64,000 nt of DNA, taken from the NCBI RefSeq assembly GCF_036013645.1, contig NZ_CP107869.1, positions 9,796,001 to 9,860,000 on the forward strand, read 5' to 3'. The translations under genes and the position numbers were made by a program. Source of the stretch: Streptomyces sp. NBC_00490. Its GTDB lineage: Bacteria > Actinomycetota > Actinomycetes > Streptomycetales > Streptomycetaceae. This document shows positions 34,301 to 43,913 of the stretch, one piece after another (the stretch's first letter is position 1; each line of letters begins with the position of its first letter). The notes under the pieces are model-generated. The model worked only from the letters and a program-made list of their open reading frames with translations, did no database searches and was not told the DNA's origin.

Positions 34301-35860
34301 TCAGAGACCGGTTACCTTGCCGCTCGCCGAGAGTTCGTAGACGAGGGTGACGGTGCGGCGCCCGTTCGGCGGCAGGGCTACGTCCCAGCGGGCGATGCCC
34401 TCGGCGTCGACCGTGTCGGGGGCGGGGGAGCAGGCCTCCTTGCGCAGCCTCACGTCCACCGCGGAGACCTCGGAGACCGGGATGCGTTCCCGCAGCGCCA
34501 CCACCTGCTCGCCTTGTTCCCCGGGGGCGGAGAAACGGGACAGGTGCAGGCGCACCGTGCGAGTGACGGTGGTGCGCTGGGTCATGGTTGTGGTGTCGCG
34601 GTACTCCTCCGTGTCGCGGAGCACTCGATAGTCGTCGTGGCTGCCGAAAGCGAGCTCGAGGGGCGCGCCGGGTGCGGTGAAGTCGAGCGTTGCGCGGCCG
34701 CCGAACCCGCCGACGCCGACGAGGTCCACCGGGCCTGCCAGGAGCGCGTGACCGGTCGGGTTGTGGCAGCGCACCACGTGGGTGACGAGGGGGGACAGCT
34801 CCGGGGAGCAGGTGTATTCGCTGCTGACGGTCGTGGTGGTCGTGGAGAGCGGCACCCGGTGGGCGTGGCCATCCGCGGGGACGGAGACGGGGGCGGGGGA
34901 GCGCAGGACCCGCGTGCTGCCGCCGTCGTCCACTCCGGGCAGGCCGAGCACCGGCGCCGGGCCCAGCTCCGCGATCTCCTCGTTGCGCAGTTCGACGGCG
35001 ACGGTGCGGCGTTCCTCGGGGGAGCGGTCCGTGAGCGTCAGGCGGTCTTCGTCGAGACGGGGTGGTTCTGTGGACAGTGCCGTGCGGGCCGTCGACAGGG
35101 TCAGGCGTACGTCGGACCAGTCCTCGCCGGTGCGCTGCCAGACCATCGCGTCGCTTTCCAGGGTGAGTGAGTCCCCGTCGAGTACGGCCCGGTAGGCGGG
35201 GCGCCACAGCGCACACGCGGTGAGGTGGGTCAGCCGCAGTCGGGCCGGTCCGGCGACGGCGGCTTCCACGGTCAGTTCGACGTGACCGACCAGTTCGGTG
35301 GGACGCTGTTCGGAGAGCTCGACGGCGCGTTCGGCCTCTCGGAGTTCGGTGGTGAGGGCCTTGAGCCGGGCCTCGGTAGCCCGTAGATGTTCGGCGTGTG
35401 CGTCGCGCTCCTCGTCGACCCGGTCCAGTTCGGCGTTCCAGCGTGCGGTGTCGGTCTCTCCGTGTCCGGTGCCTTCGCCGATCTCCCGCAGCAGGTCTGT
35501 GGCGAGGCGGCCGAGGAGGTCGAGGCGGGCGCGCAGTCGGTCACGTCGCCGTTCCAGCGCGGTCTGTTCTTCTGTGATGTCGTGGACGCGCAGGCGTAGA
35601 GCCGAGTCGTCGGCGCCGGGCAACGGTTCTCGCGGCGTCCACGTGCGGACGATCCTGGCGTCGAGGACGGTTGCCCGGTGGTCGCCGGTCAGCTCGGCGT
35701 GGAGGGTGCGGTCGACCGCCAGGGCGCTGATCGGCCCGAGGCGCAGTCGTTGGACGCCGGCCCGCAGGTCGAGCGTGGTGGATCGCTCGATCTGGGAGCG
35801 GTCTTCCAGACAGGTCACGGCGGTGACGGGAAGGGGGATCGGCTCGAGGTCCGTGGACAT
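34301..35860 (-). CDS. DUF4139/MuiA-family protein, shorter paralogue
   Basis: 519 residues. An N-terminal DUF4140-like segment (VTAVTCLEDRSQIERSTTLD) is followed by a long coiled coil at about residues 90-180 (LERRRDRLRARLDLLG, ALTTELREAERAVELSEQR), then the DUF4139 beta-rich domain (LTACALWRPAYRAVLDGDSL, WQRTGEDWSDVRLTLSTA, YTCSPELSPLVTHVVRCHNP). MuiA family members are linked to mucoidy inhibition in some bacteria, but the biochemistry is unknown. It starts six bases after the stop of its paralogue, with GGAG in between, so the two are co-translated. Confidence 0.88.
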   Translation of the reverse strand: MSTDLEPIPLPVTAVTCLEDRSQIERSTTLDLRAGVQRLRLGPISALAVDRTLHAELTGDHRATVLDARIVRTWTPREPLPGADDSALRLRVHDITEEQTALERRRDRLRARLDLLGRLATDLLREIGEGTGHGETDTARWNAELDRVDEERDAHAEHLRATEARLKALTTELREAERAVELSEQRPTELVGHVELTVEAAVAGPARLRLTHLTACALWRPAYRAVLDGDSLTLESDAMVWQRTGEDWSDVRLTLSTARTALSTEPPRLDEDRLTLTDRSPEERRTVAVELRNEEIAELGPAPVLGLPGVDDGGSTRVLRSPAPVSVPADGHAHRVPLSTTTTTVSSEYTCSPELSPLVTHVVRCHNPTGHALLAGPVDLVGVGGFGGRATLDFTAPGAPLELAFGSHDDYRVLRDTEEYRDTTTMTQRTTVTRTVRLHLSRFSAPGEQGEQVVALRERIPVSEVSAVDVRLRKEACSPAPDTVDAEGIARWDVALPPNGRRTVTLVYELSASGKVTGL

Positions 35861-35866
35861 GATCTG

Positions 35867-37930
35867 TCAGCTCCTGCGGTTGCCGCCGACCAGGGCCTTT
35901 GCGGCCGGGATGCGGATCTCGTAGCCGCCGTGGCGGGCGGCGGTGGCTCCGGCGGGCAGGTCTACGCGCCACACGCGGGTGCCCGGGCCGAGGTGATCGG
36001 GCCCCTCGTTGTCCAGGGGAACCGTCCAGTCGGCCCGTTCCTCGATCCGTACGTCGGCTTCGGAGGTGACCGGTACTTGTTCGCGGACCTCGACCGTGAC
36101 GGCTCTGGTGAGACGGTTGGCCAGCTCCACGTGGACGCCGTGGTCGAGCACGCTGATGTTGTTGCGCAGCCCTGCCGTCGACTCCTGCAGGCTCGTGCGC
36201 CGGGTGACCTGGATGCCTTCCGCCGGTCCGAGCCCCATCCGGCGGACGCCGCCGGGGGCGAGGGTGGGCAGGGCGGCGGTCAGTACGAAGTCGTCGTCGA
36301 CGCCGACCTCCACGGGGCCGGCGAGCAGGGCCTGGTCGGTCGCGTTGGACAGCACCAGGGTCTGGTACACCCGCTGCTCCACCGACGGCACACAGACGTA
36401 CTCGGTGCGCAGACCGACCGGGATCTCGGTCACGGTGACGGTGTGCCAGGTGTCGTCCGAGGGAATGTCGGCGCGGGCGACGGCGTCGTAGCGGTGGTCG
36501 AAGGATCCCGCTGATGCACGGGGCCGCACGGCGTGGCCGGGCAGTGGCAGCGCGGCCACCGCTTCGGCCCGTCGGCGGTGTTCGACCGCCACCGGGTCGA
36601 AGCCTGCGGCGGGGAACAGCCTGCCCCTGCGGGCGGCGGGCTCGTCGGGACCGTTGAGGATGAGCGCGGCGTAGTCGAGTTCGTCGCCGCTGGGTTGCGG
36701 AGGACCGGCGGCCGGCGCGGGTGGGAGGGAACCCGGCGGTGCTGCCCGTCGTGCGGCCGGAGCACCTGCGGGTGCGCCGCCGCGCGGTGGCCCGCTGGGT
36801 CGGGGCCGTTCCGCTGGTGCGAAGGCGGGCATCGCGTCGGCTTGTCCGAAGACGGGCATCGCTTCCATGCCGCCAGGGGCAGCCGGCGCGGGTGGCGGGC
36901 CGCCGTAGGCCGCTGCGGCCGGGGGCAGGGGGACGGGAGGAGGTGGGACGGGGGCGCCGGTGGCGGGCGGGGGAGCGGACCCGACGGATACCGGTAGGGC
37001 GGTCGAAGTCTGGCGTGTACCCGCCGCGTCGTAGGGGGTGAAGAGGTCGGCGAGTCCGGCCGGAGGTTCACGCCACCCGGCCGGTTCGGGGGCGGGCTGA
37101 CGGCGCCCGATCCGCAGCGAGCGCAGCCGCGGCACCTCTGTGCGGCGCTTGAGATCGGCGGTGGCCAGGCCGATGCGCACCCCGGTCCAGTCCTCGCCGG
37201 TGCGCTGGGCCACGGAGGCGCGCAGTACGAGGGCGCCGCTGCCGTCACCCTGACGGTAGGAAAGCCGGTAGGCCGGTACCCACACGGCGCCCGGGACCGC
37301 GTACTCGATCTCCAGCTGTACCTCGCCGGTTCCGTCGAGGCTCAGGGCCGCGCAGACCGTGGTCTGCAGCTGTCCTGACGGTGTGTCGGTGGAGGCCCGG
37401 TTCCAACGGTCCTCGGCTACGGCGAGATCGTGCTCGAGGCGGAGCAGCTCCTCTTCCTGCGCGGCGAGACGGTCGTGGAGGCCCGTCAGCCGCTCGTCGA
37501 CGAAGTCCGCGAGCGTCAGCCAAGCTTCGGCAGGGGTGCGGCGGTGCGGGTTCTCACGCTTTCGGGCCGGGGGGACGGGGTGGAGATCGGTCATCTCCTT
37601 GATCCGCTGGAGGAGTCGGTCGCGCCGTCCTCGGGCCGCGGCGCACGCGTCCTGTGCCCGTTCCATGGTCTGCCGCAAGCCGTCGGAGGGCCCCGGACCG
37701 GACGGCTCGGCGCTCACCTCCACGCGCACCTCGGTGACCTGTGCACCGGAGTCGCCCACGACGCGGGCGCGCACCGAACCGGCGTCCAGGGAGCGGGGCA
37801 GCCCCGTCACCAGCACCCGGCCGCCGGACGGCACTGTGCCCCGCGCCAGACGGCTGCACAGCGCACCTTGCGCGTAGACCACGACCTTGTCGAGGGCCGA
37901 CGCCCATCGCGGTGCCTCTTCGGACTTCAT
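35867..37930 (-). CDS. DUF4139/MuiA-family protein, longer paralogue
   Basis: 687 residues with the same plan as its neighbour: N-terminal VVVYAQGALCSRLARGTVPS, a coiled coil, then YAVPGAVWVPAYRLSYRQGD and QRTGEDWTGVRIGLATADL. It differs by a roughly 150-residue Pro/Ala/Gly-rich insert (about 300-450) that is probably disordered. The C-terminal DUF4139 half ends VWRVDLPAGATAARHGGYEI. It is the first gene of the pair. The two may form a heteromeric complex; that is inference. Confidence 0.87.
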   Translation of the reverse strand: MKSEEAPRWASALDKVVVYAQGALCSRLARGTVPSGGRVLVTGLPRSLDAGSVRARVVGDSGAQVTEVRVEVSAEPSGPGPSDGLRQTMERAQDACAAARGRRDRLLQRIKEMTDLHPVPPARKRENPHRRTPAEAWLTLADFVDERLTGLHDRLAAQEEELLRLEHDLAVAEDRWNRASTDTPSGQLQTTVCAALSLDGTGEVQLEIEYAVPGAVWVPAYRLSYRQGDGSGALVLRASVAQRTGEDWTGVRIGLATADLKRRTEVPRLRSLRIGRRQPAPEPAGWREPPAGLADLFTPYDAAGTRQTSTALPVSVGSAPPPATGAPVPPPPVPLPPAAAAYGGPPPAPAAPGGMEAMPVFGQADAMPAFAPAERPRPSGPPRGGAPAGAPAARRAAPPGSLPPAPAAGPPQPSGDELDYAALILNGPDEPAARRGRLFPAAGFDPVAVEHRRRAEAVAALPLPGHAVRPRASAGSFDHRYDAVARADIPSDDTWHTVTVTEIPVGLRTEYVCVPSVEQRVYQTLVLSNATDQALLAGPVEVGVDDDFVLTAALPTLAPGGVRRMGLGPAEGIQVTRRTSLQESTAGLRNNISVLDHGVHVELANRLTRAVTVEVREQVPVTSEADVRIEERADWTVPLDNEGPDHLGPGTRVWRVDLPAGATAARHGGYEIRIPAAKALVGGNRRS

Positions 37931-38130
37931 GCGCTCTACCCCCGTCGTGTCCGTGCCGGGCGAAGCCTACTGACTTCCTCGGGGTGTTGTCGGGGGTGGG
38001 GACGGGTGGTCCCTGCGGTAGGCCGGTGGTTTGCGGTACGCGCAGGGTGGCGGGCTGCCCGCCGAGAGGCGGCTGCTTCGTGAGCGGATCGAGTAAATGG
38101 CAGGTGGTCAGTTCGGCCGTCATTACCTGG

Positions 38131-38172
38131 ACCGGCGCGGCTCCCAGGCCTTCGCCTGGGAGCCGCGCCGGT
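38131..38172. terminator. strong hairpin terminator
   Basis: A 19-base perfect stem closed by loop CTTC (arm ACCGGCGCGGCTCCCAGGC). It lies 10 bases downstream of the YihY gene on the minus strand and between two minus-strand transcription units. It is the strongest hairpin in the window. Confidence 0.85.
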
Positions 38173-38181
38173 CCCGCCGCC

Positions 38182-39240
38182 TCAGTCGAGGCGGCGGTGG
38201 TCCTCCTCGTCCCACTTGCGGGTGTCCCGCGGCTGCACGTAGGGCTCCTGTCCGGCCGGATGGCCGCCGGCGACGGCCCGCTGGCGGTGCATTTCGGCGT
38301 CGAGCTCCAGACCGAGCAGGATCGCCAGGTTGGTGATCCACAGCCACACCAGAAAAATGATCACGCCGGCGAAGGTGCCGTAGGTCTTGTTGTAGGAGGC
38401 GAAGCTCGCCACGTACAGGGCGAACCCGGCCGAGGCGATCATCCAGATCACCAGTGCCAGGAAACTGCCCGGCGTGATCCAGCGGAAGCCACGCACCCGG
38501 GCGTTCGGCGTCGCCCAGTACAGGATCGCGATCATGACCGTGACCAGGAGGATCAGCACCGGCCACTTCGCGATCGACCACACCGTCAAGAACGTGTCGC
38601 CGACCCCGAGCGCGGTGCCCACCTGGCGGGCCAGGCCGCCGGTGAACACCACGATCACCGCACTGATCACCGCGAGGACCATCAGGACCACCGTCACGCC
38701 GACGCGCACCGGCAGTACCTTCCACACCGGGCGGCCCTCCGGGATGTCGTAGACGGCGTTCGCGCTGCGGATGAACGCCGCGACATAGCCCGACGCCGAC
38801 CACACCGCGAGCACCAGACCCACGATTGCCATGACCGAACCGATCCCGGCGTTGCCCTGCACCTGCCTGACCGCGTTGCTGAGGACGTCTCGCGCCGCCC
38901 CTGGGGCGAGCTTCTGGATGTTGTCCAGAACCTGCTGCGTCGCCGACTGCCCGACGATTCCCAGCAGTGAGATCAGCGCCAACAGTGCCGGGAACAGCGC
39001 CAGGATCCCGTAGTAGGTCAGGGCCGCCGCCCGGTCGGTCAGCTCATCCTTCTTGAACTCCTTCACGGTGCCTTTCAGCACCGCCCCCCAGGAGTGCTTG
39101 GGCAGATCCGTCGGAGTATCCGGCGCCTGCCGCTCCACCTGCGCATCCGGCCCGGCCTCAGGCACCCGCCCGGTCCCGGCCTCCTCGCCGGTCACCTCGT
39201 GCCCGCCGTGCCTTCCATGCCGTTTCACAGTCCGCACCAT
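38182..39240 (-). CDS. YihY/BrkB-family inner-membrane protein
   Basis: 352 residues. The family signature DRAAALTYYGILALFPALLA opens the membrane domain, followed by about six helices (IGSVMAIVGLVLAVWSASGY, VTVVLMVLAVISAVIVVFTG, FAGVIIFLVWLWITNLAILL) and LGLELDAEMHRQR, the conserved end. A charged C-terminal tail follows. YihY/BrkB proteins are widespread, with unproven transport or envelope roles. ATG 39240 is chosen; an earlier start at 39297 is possible. The strong terminator follows the stop. Confidence 0.92.
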   Translation of the reverse strand: MVRTVKRHGRHGGHEVTGEEAGTGRVPEAGPDAQVERQAPDTPTDLPKHSWGAVLKGTVKEFKKDELTDRAAALTYYGILALFPALLALISLLGIVGQSATQQVLDNIQKLAPGAARDVLSNAVRQVQGNAGIGSVMAIVGLVLAVWSASGYVAAFIRSANAVYDIPEGRPVWKVLPVRVGVTVVLMVLAVISAVIVVFTGGLARQVGTALGVGDTFLTVWSIAKWPVLILLVTVMIAILYWATPNARVRGFRWITPGSFLALVIWMIASAGFALYVASFASYNKTYGTFAGVIIFLVWLWITNLAILLGLELDAEMHRQRAVAGGHPAGQEPYVQPRDTRKWDEEDHRRLD

Positions 39241-39488
39241 GGCGTACGGGTAGCCGGTGTCCGCATGACCCACACGCGCATTCACAACAAAACGCAAGAT
39301 TTTCGTGTGTTCTGTCGCAAACGCCGTGACGGCGGTCGTGACCGCCCACCGGCATCAGCCGACGCCAGGTGGTGGGTGCGGCACTCCTAGGAAGATCCCG
39401 ACCTTCTCCCGTCCTCGAAAACACGGCAAGTTCGCAGGTGAACGAACCGTCGACGGGGCTTGAGCCCTGACCGGACCAGGAGGACGCC

Positions 39489-40259
39489 GTGACACGGACA
39501 ACGTCTCAGACCACTCAGACCACAGACCAGGGCGACCGCAAAGTTGTACTCGTCACGGGTGCCACGAGCGGCATAGGCGAAGGCATCGTCAGGCGGCTCG
39601 CCGCCGAAGGGCACCACCTCGTTGCCGGTGGGCGTCGGGAGGATCGGCTGACCGACCTGGCCAAGAGCATCCGAGCTGACGGCGGCAGCATCGACGTACG
39701 CCGTCTCGACGTCACCGACCGGGCCGACGTGGCCAGGTTCGTCGACGAGACGGTTGCCGCTCAGGGGCACATCGACGTGATCGTCAACAACGCCGGTGTG
39801 ATGCCGTTGTCGCGTCTCGACTCGCTGCTGGTGGACGAGTGGGATCGGATGATCGACGTCAACGTCAAGGGTCTGCTGCACGGCATCGCCGCGGCCATGC
39901 CGCACTTCCAGCGCCAGAACAGCGGGCACTTCATCACCATCGCGTCGATCGGTGCCTACTCCGTGGTCCCCACGGCCGCGGTGTACTGCGCGACGAAGTA
40001 CGCGGCCTGGGCGATCACCGAGGGCCTGCGGCAGGAGGCCGAGCCGTTCATCCGGGTCACGACCGTCTCACCGGGCGTCGTCGAGACCGAACTGGCCGAC
40101 ACCATCACCGAACCAGGAGCCGCGGCGGCGATGAAGGCCTACCGCTCGGCTGCGATCCCGCCCGATGCCATTGCCCGTGCGATCTCCTACGCGATCAGCC
40201 AGCCCGCCGATGTCGACGTCAACGAGATGGTCATCCGGCCCGCGCGGCAACGGCCGTAG
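39489..40259 (+). CDS. SDR-family oxidoreductase
   Basis: 256 residues, classical short-chain dehydrogenase. Cofactor motif VVLVTGATSGIGEGIVRRLA, the NNAG motif VIVNNAGVMPLSRL, catalytic Ser in ITIASIGAYSV, and YCATKYAAW with the YxxxK pair. An Arg following the second strand (AGGRREDRL) favours NADP(H). The GTG start is preceded by AGGAGG. The gene stands alone, with a decayed ATPase downstream. Confidence 0.92.
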   Translation: MTRTTSQTTQTTDQGDRKVVLVTGATSGIGEGIVRRLAAEGHHLVAGGRREDRLTDLAKSIRADGGSIDVRRLDVTDRADVARFVDETVAAQGHIDVIVNNAGVMPLSRLDSLLVDEWDRMIDVNVKGLLHGIAAAMPHFQRQNSGHFITIASIGAYSVVPTAAVYCATKYAAWAITEGLRQEAEPFIRVTTVSPGVVETELADTITEPGAAAAMKAYRSAAIPPDAIARAISYAISQPADVDVNEMVIRPARQRP

Positions 40260-40349
40260 CGGCGCGGCCGTCGGCGGCGCTGCGGACCGGTTGGCTTTTC
40301 GCGGACGGCGTGAACTACCGCCCAGCGACGCGCCTTTCAGCCCGCTCTC

Positions 40350-40985
40350 TGGGTGACAGGGGGGCGCTGTGCGGAGACCGCGCGTTCGTCGGGCGTGCGG
40401 CGAATCGGGCCCTGGTCCGGTCCACATTGGACCAAGACCCCGGTTCTTCGCCCGTGTTCTATCTGCAAGGGCCCGGCGGCATCGGCGAGTCCACGCTGCT
40501 GAGGCGGTTCCTCTGGAGGCGCGGGAGGCTGGGCTGGTCGTCGAGGCGGAAGGACGGCCGGACGGGGTCCGCGACGCTGGAGGACTTCGAGAAGGCTGCA
40601 AGTAAGGTGCCGTGACTCCCGCTGGGCGCGGTAGTCGCCGGACGTACGGCCCCCGACCCGCGCTGGGTCGCGGACCCGGGACGGGTTGGACTGCTGCGCG
40701 TGGTGCCGCTGCGGAATCTGGCCCAGGACGACGCCACGACGTTCCTGTACGCACCGGGAGCCCCGGCCGGGGCCACACCAGGCGTGCTGTCATTCACGGG
40801 CGGCAATCCGCTGGCCCTGCCCCTGGCGGTGGCGATCGCCGACCGACAGGACGCGAACGGGACACTCCGGGGGTCCGACTGGCCGCCCGGCCTGGACATG
40901 ACCGCGACGCTGCTGCCGCAACTCGTGGGTGATCCTCCGAGTCCTGCTCCGATGATCGCCAGGATGGGCATGGGCCTCCAGGGAG
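40350..40985 (+). pseudogene. STAND-type ATPase/LuxR regulator relic
   Basis: The first frame reads GDRAFVGRAANRALV and GPGGIGESTLLRRFLW, a Walker A in which the essential Lys is Glu. A stop follows. A second frame from 40700 gives VPLRNLAQDDATTFLY, LSFTGGNPLALPLAVAIADR and LLPQLVGDPPSPA. Both match the AAA-ATPase part of LuxR/winged-helix regulators. The remaining half is deleted where it meets the SDR gene. Confidence 0.75.
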
Positions 40986-40997
40986 GGGCCGTTCGTG

Positions 40998-41858
40998 TCA
41001 GACGGTGGTGCGCTCGTCGGGGAAGTCGGCGCTGAGGGTGACGTCGCGCCAGGCGGTGAAGTTGGTCCGGAGGGTTTCGAGCCGGGCCAGGGCCACGTCG
41101 AGGGCGACCTTGCCCAACAGCAGGCGCAGCGGCGGGTTGTCGGACCGCACCGCTTCGATGATGGCTGCGGCGGCGCGGTCCGGGTCGCCGGGCTGGTGGC
41201 CGTAGGTGTCCAGGGTGCTCCTGCGGCGGGCGCCGGCGGTGTCCGCGTAGTCGTCGATCCGTGTGGCCGACTGGCGCATGGAGGGGCCGGACCAGTTGGT
41301 GCGGAAGGCTCCGGGCTCGACGATCGTCACGTTGATGCCCAGCGGTGACACCTCGGCCGCGAGCGACTCGGAGAGGCCTTCGACGGCGAATTTGGTGGCG
41401 TGGTAGTAGCCCGTGGCGCCGAAGGCGGCCAGGCCGCCGAGTGAGGAGACGTTGACGATGTGTCCGTGGCGGCGGGCGCGCATGCCCGGCAGGACACCGC
41501 GCGTGACGTCCACGAGACCGAAGACGTTGGTGTCGAACAGGGCGCGGATCTCGTTGTCCTCGCCCTCCTCGAGAGCGGCGAGGTAGCCGTAGCCCGCGTT
41601 GTTGACGAGTGCGTCTATGTGGCCGAAGGTCTCCTGCGCGGCCGCGACGGCCTGGTCGATCTGTTGGGCGTCGGTGACATCGAGGGCGAGGCCCAGCGCT
41701 TGGTCCTCGTGGCGGGCGACGATGTCCGCTATGGACCGCGGGTCGCGGGCGGTGACCACCGCTCGCCAGCCCCGCTCGAGGACCGCCTCTGCCAGGGAGC
41801 GGCCGAGTCCGGTCGAGCAGCCGGTGATGAACCAGACGGGCGTAGCATCTGCAGACAT
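40998..41858 (-). CDS. SDR-family oxidoreductase
   Basis: 286 residues, classical SDR of the long-tailed type. Motifs are WFITGCSTGLGRSLAEAVLE, NNAGYGYLAALEEG, VNVSSLGGLAAFG and YYHATKFAVEGLS (catalytic Tyr and Lys). The Cys in TGCSTGLG is characteristic of this subgroup in Streptomyces. GAAGGA lies upstream of the ATG. It follows the XRE regulator on the same strand with a 96-base gap. MmyB-type regulators are often next to such SDRs, so control by it is likely. Confidence 0.92.
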   Translation of the reverse strand: MSADATPVWFITGCSTGLGRSLAEAVLERGWRAVVTARDPRSIADIVARHEDQALGLALDVTDAQQIDQAVAAAQETFGHIDALVNNAGYGYLAALEEGEDNEIRALFDTNVFGLVDVTRGVLPGMRARRHGHIVNVSSLGGLAAFGATGYYHATKFAVEGLSESLAAEVSPLGINVTIVEPGAFRTNWSGPSMRQSATRIDDYADTAGARRRSTLDTYGHQPGDPDRAAAAIIEAVRSDNPPLRLLLGKVALDVALARLETLRTNFTAWRDVTLSADFPDERTTV

Positions 41859-41954
41859 GGGGGATATGTTCCTTCGTGACGTGCGTGGTTGAGTGAGGCA
41901 CCGCGGCGTACGGGCGCGGCGAACTCCAAGGAATGGCGGTCGTGGTGAGGCCGG

Positions 41955-42824
41955 TCAGTCCGTGGTGACGTCCTGTTGCGCGGAATCCGCAGCCCGCGCC
42001 GTCTCCGTCGCGGTGAGACTGCCGAGCAGCGACAGCGCGTGGGCGGATGGGCCGGCGGGCTCGGCCTGGTAGACGACCAGTTGCTGCCCCGGCGCGCTGT
42101 TGATGGTCAACGACTCGTAGGTCAGGGTGAGTTCGCCAACTACCGGATGCCGGAAGCGTTTCGTCTCGTGCCTCTTCTGGCGGATGTCATGGCGCGCCCA
42201 CAATCTGCGGAACTCTTCGCTCTTGAGCGACAGTTCGCCCACCAGCTCGATCAACTGCGGGTCGTCGTAGTCGGTTCCCGCCGCCTCGCGCAGACCGCCG
42301 ACCGTGTTCGCGGCGACGCGGTCCCAGTCCGGGTAGAAGTCCCGGGCGTCGGGGTCGAGGAAGACGAGCCGCATCAGGTCGCCGCTGTAGGTGTGTCCCG
42401 CGAACAGGGCGCCGCCCAGGGCGTTGTGGGCCAGTACGTCCATACAACGCCCCAGGATCACGGCAGGTGTGTCGGTCCAGCCGTTCATCATCTGCAGCAG
42501 AGAGGGACTGACCCGCTGGCGCCGGGTGCTCCTGCGGGAGCGTCCCGGCACGGGCCGGGCCAGCTGGTGCAGATGGGCGATCGCTTCGTCGTCCAGCATC
42601 AGCGTGCGGGCCAGCGCGTCGACCACCTGCACCGACGGGTTCCTCTCGCGCCCCTGCTCCAGGCGCACGTAGTAGTCGGTGCTCAGCCCGGACAGCATGG
42701 CCACTTCCTCCCGGCGCAGGCCCGCCACACGGCGGTGGCCGGAAACGGGCACGCCCTGGTCCTCGGGCCGCACAAGGCCGCGTCGAGCTCGCAGAAACTG
42801 CCCCAGGAGGTTGTCGCTGTCCAT
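41955..42824 (-). CDS. XRE-family regulator with MmyB-like ligand domain
   Basis: 289 residues. The N-terminal helix-turn-helix is GLRREEVAMLSGLSTDYYVR followed by LEQGRERNPS, a diagnostic Streptomyces string. The C-terminal MmyB-like domain has TPAVILGRCMDVLAHN, RLVFLDPDARDFYPDW and LTYESLTINSAPGQQLVVY. Such proteins bind a fatty-acid-like ligand and commonly regulate an adjacent SDR. Here the SDR is downstream on the same strand. Confidence 0.93.
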   Translation of the reverse strand: MDSDNLLGQFLRARRGLVRPEDQGVPVSGHRRVAGLRREEVAMLSGLSTDYYVRLEQGRERNPSVQVVDALARTLMLDDEAIAHLHQLARPVPGRSRRSTRRQRVSPSLLQMMNGWTDTPAVILGRCMDVLAHNALGGALFAGHTYSGDLMRLVFLDPDARDFYPDWDRVAANTVGGLREAAGTDYDDPQLIELVGELSLKSEEFRRLWARHDIRQKRHETKRFRHPVVGELTLTYESLTINSAPGQQLVVYQAEPAGPSAHALSLLGSLTATETARAADSAQQDVTTD

Positions 42825-42899
42825 GCCATCGACGGTAGCCCCGCCGTACGTCCGAAGCAGCAGCGCAAGGTGGCCGCGATACTCCTAGGCTCCTCGGAC

Positions 42900-43160
42900 T
42901 CAGGCTTGCGGGCGTCCGAGTTCGTGCGCGCGGGGAGTTGTGTCCTGGGCGCCGATGGCGGACAGAAGCTTCTCGTCCACCGAGTGCAGGCCGAAGACGT
43001 CGTAGACCGTCTCGATGAACAGCGGGTCCGTCGACAGCTCGAAGGTGTCCGCCCGATGCGCCTTGAGCGGGAACTGCCGCCAGCTCCGGCCCACGGTGAA
43101 CTGCGACAGGCCACTGTGCTCGGCCATGGCGACCTGGTCCGCACCGACGCACTGCCGCAG
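42900..43160 (-). pseudogene. IS630-family transposase relic
   Basis: The minus strand reads AEHSGLSQFTVGRSWRQFPL, then KAHRADTFELSTDPLFIETV and YDVFGLHSVDEKLLSAIGAQ. This is the middle of IS630 transposases (SxSTVxRIWxxFxLKPHRxDTFKLSTDPxF...VDVVGLY...VDEK). It contains the DEK catalytic start but nothing after it. The N-terminal helix-turn-helix and the rest of the catalytic domain are gone. Confidence 0.8.
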
Positions 43161-43415
43161 TCATGAGCAGTGCCCGACCGCCTCCTGCGGACCGTGCCCG
43201 ACCGCGGCCGCAACCGACTGCTGAGAGGCCTGCCCCGCCCACCCCGAGGACGTTCCGGGCCTTGGGTGAACCGAGCGCCGGGCGATCACACGTCCGAGCA
43301 GGCGAAACCACGGGAAAGAGCCCGGCCCCGGGGGTGCCGGTTGGACTCGCCAGGCTCGGGCACTCGGGGCACCGCCGACGGGCAACCCGCTCCGGACAGT
43401 CCCTTGGAGGTATCC

Positions 43416-43913
43416 GTGGCCGTTCGCCACCGTCTGATCAAAGTCAGCCCGAGCGCTGTGTGGGCCGTCCTCGCCGACGGCCACCGGTACGCGGAGTGGG
43501 TGGTGGGAACCTCCCATTCCGAGCCGGTTCGCGGGCAGTGGCCGCACCGGGACGCGGCGATCCGCTTCCAGGTCCCGCTCGGCCCGCTCAAGCTGGTCAA
43601 CGAGACAGTCGTACGCCGCTGCGAGGAAGGCGTGGACCTGGAACTGGAGGCCCACGCCGGACCGCTGGGCACCGCACGCATCGCGATCGAACTACGGCCG
43701 TGGGGCGAGCACTGCCTGGTGATCGTGGACGAGCACCCCCTCCAGGGCGCGGGCGGCCGGCTGCACAACGTCGGCTTCGAAGCGCTGATCCAGATGCGCC
43801 ACCGCACCATGCTGGCCCGCCTCGCCCGGCTGTGCGAGAACGAGGTGCGAGAAGCCCGGGAGGCTCCGCGACAGGCGTCGGTGCAGGGTGTGGCGGGAGC
43901 CGGGCATGCCTGA
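43416..43913 (+). CDS. SRPBCC (START-like) family protein
   Basis: 165 residues. MAVRHRLIKVSPSAVWAVLA, then DGHRYAEWVVGTSHS, is the characteristic start of polyketide-cyclase/START-like lipid-binding proteins. The long C-terminal helix LIQMRHRTMLARLARLCENE closes the hydrophobic cavity. The GTG has GGAGG five bases upstream; the frame is open earlier but non-coding. Its stop overlaps the ATG of the FAD enzyme by eight bases. It is probably a ligand-binding or carrier partner in the following pathway. Confidence 0.88.
   Translation: MAVRHRLIKVSPSAVWAVLADGHRYAEWVVGTSHSEPVRGQWPHRDAAIRFQVPLGPLKLVNETVVRRCEEGVDLELEAHAGPLGTARIAIELRPWGEHCLVIVDEHPLQGAGGRLHNVGFEALIQMRHRTMLARLARLCENEVREAREAPRQASVQGVAGAGHA

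Noticed and set aside
38131..38172. The large hairpin as an IS end or regulatory palindrome
   Set aside because: Its 19-bp stem with tetraloop 10 bases after a stop codon is best explained as a terminator.
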